DNA from: Chloroflexota bacterium
GTDB taxonomy: Bacteria > Chloroflexota > Dehalococcoidia > GIF9 > UBA5620
Assembly: GCA_026389735.1 (NCBI GenBank)
Contig: JAPLHH010000296.1
Location: forward strand, 1 to 5,882
Direction: 5' to 3'
Length of the DNA: 5,882 nt
The translations under genes and the position numbers were made by a program. Position 1 is the stretch's first letter. Every line of letters starts with the position of its first letter. The notes beneath the pieces were generated by a model. That model worked only from the letters and a program-made list of their open reading frames with translations. It was not told where the DNA came from and did no database searches. Positions 5,862-5,882 of this stretch are shown here, piece by piece.

Positions 5862-5882
5862 TCTATCCCTGCCTTTTCAACT

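Noticed and set aside
1..5882. Undescribed system, mobile element, CRISPR array or tRNA gene
   Set aside because: Every base except short spacers and the 21-base right edge belongs to a conserved ribosomal-protein gene in canonical order; no repeats, inserted genes or RNA genes were seen.

Overview
This window is an almost gap-free bacterial ribosomal-protein operon lying entirely on the minus strand. Read in the direction of transcription (right to left) the order is rpsS (S19) - rplV (L22) - rpsC (S3) - rplP (L16) - rpmC (L29) - rpsQ (S17) - rplN (L14) - rplX (L24) - rplE (L5) - rpsN (S14) - rpsH (S8) - rplF (L6) - rplR (L18) - rpsE (S5) - rpmD (L30) - rplO (L15, cut by the left edge). This is the canonical S10 + spc gene order, with the two clusters fused: only 13 nt separate rpsQ from rplN, where E. 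coli has the start of a separate spc operon.

Organism: a bacterium of moderate GC content. S14 is the short, four-cysteine (type Z) form, L24 carries a C-terminal zinc ribbon, and bacterial L30 is present. From memory, several proteins (S3 with GRGG in its KH loop and GGVEIARRE, the L14 tail SLAPEVL, L29 with TRQL.NHREL, S14 with SKRPPK) resemble Chloroflexota of the Dehalococcoidia type. That placement is inference and was not tested by a search.

Layout: bases 5221-5882 hold S19 and L22; 3671-5221 hold S3, L16, L29 and S17 (end of the S10 part); 113-3657 hold L14, L24, L5, S14, S8, L6, L18, S5 and L30 (spc part); 1-126 hold the first 42 codons of L15. Genes are 1-25 nt apart or overlap by 4-32 nt, so no non-coding stretch exceeds 25 nt and there is no room for an internal promoter or terminator in a spacer. 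Most starts have a Shine-Dalgarno sequence inside the end of the preceding gene. Five of the sixteen starts are non-ATG (GTG for S3, L16 and L30; TTG for L18 and L29).

Together the genes supply core parts of both subunits: S3, S5, S8, S14, S17 and S19 for the 30S; L5, L6, L14, L15, L16, L18, L22, L24, L29 and L30 for the 50S. I found no undescribed system here. The observations worth a second look are small: a 32-nt S3/L16 overlap, an in-frame S14 start with unusually distant Shine-Dalgarno, and a few substitutions at usually conserved positions in S3, L6 and S8.
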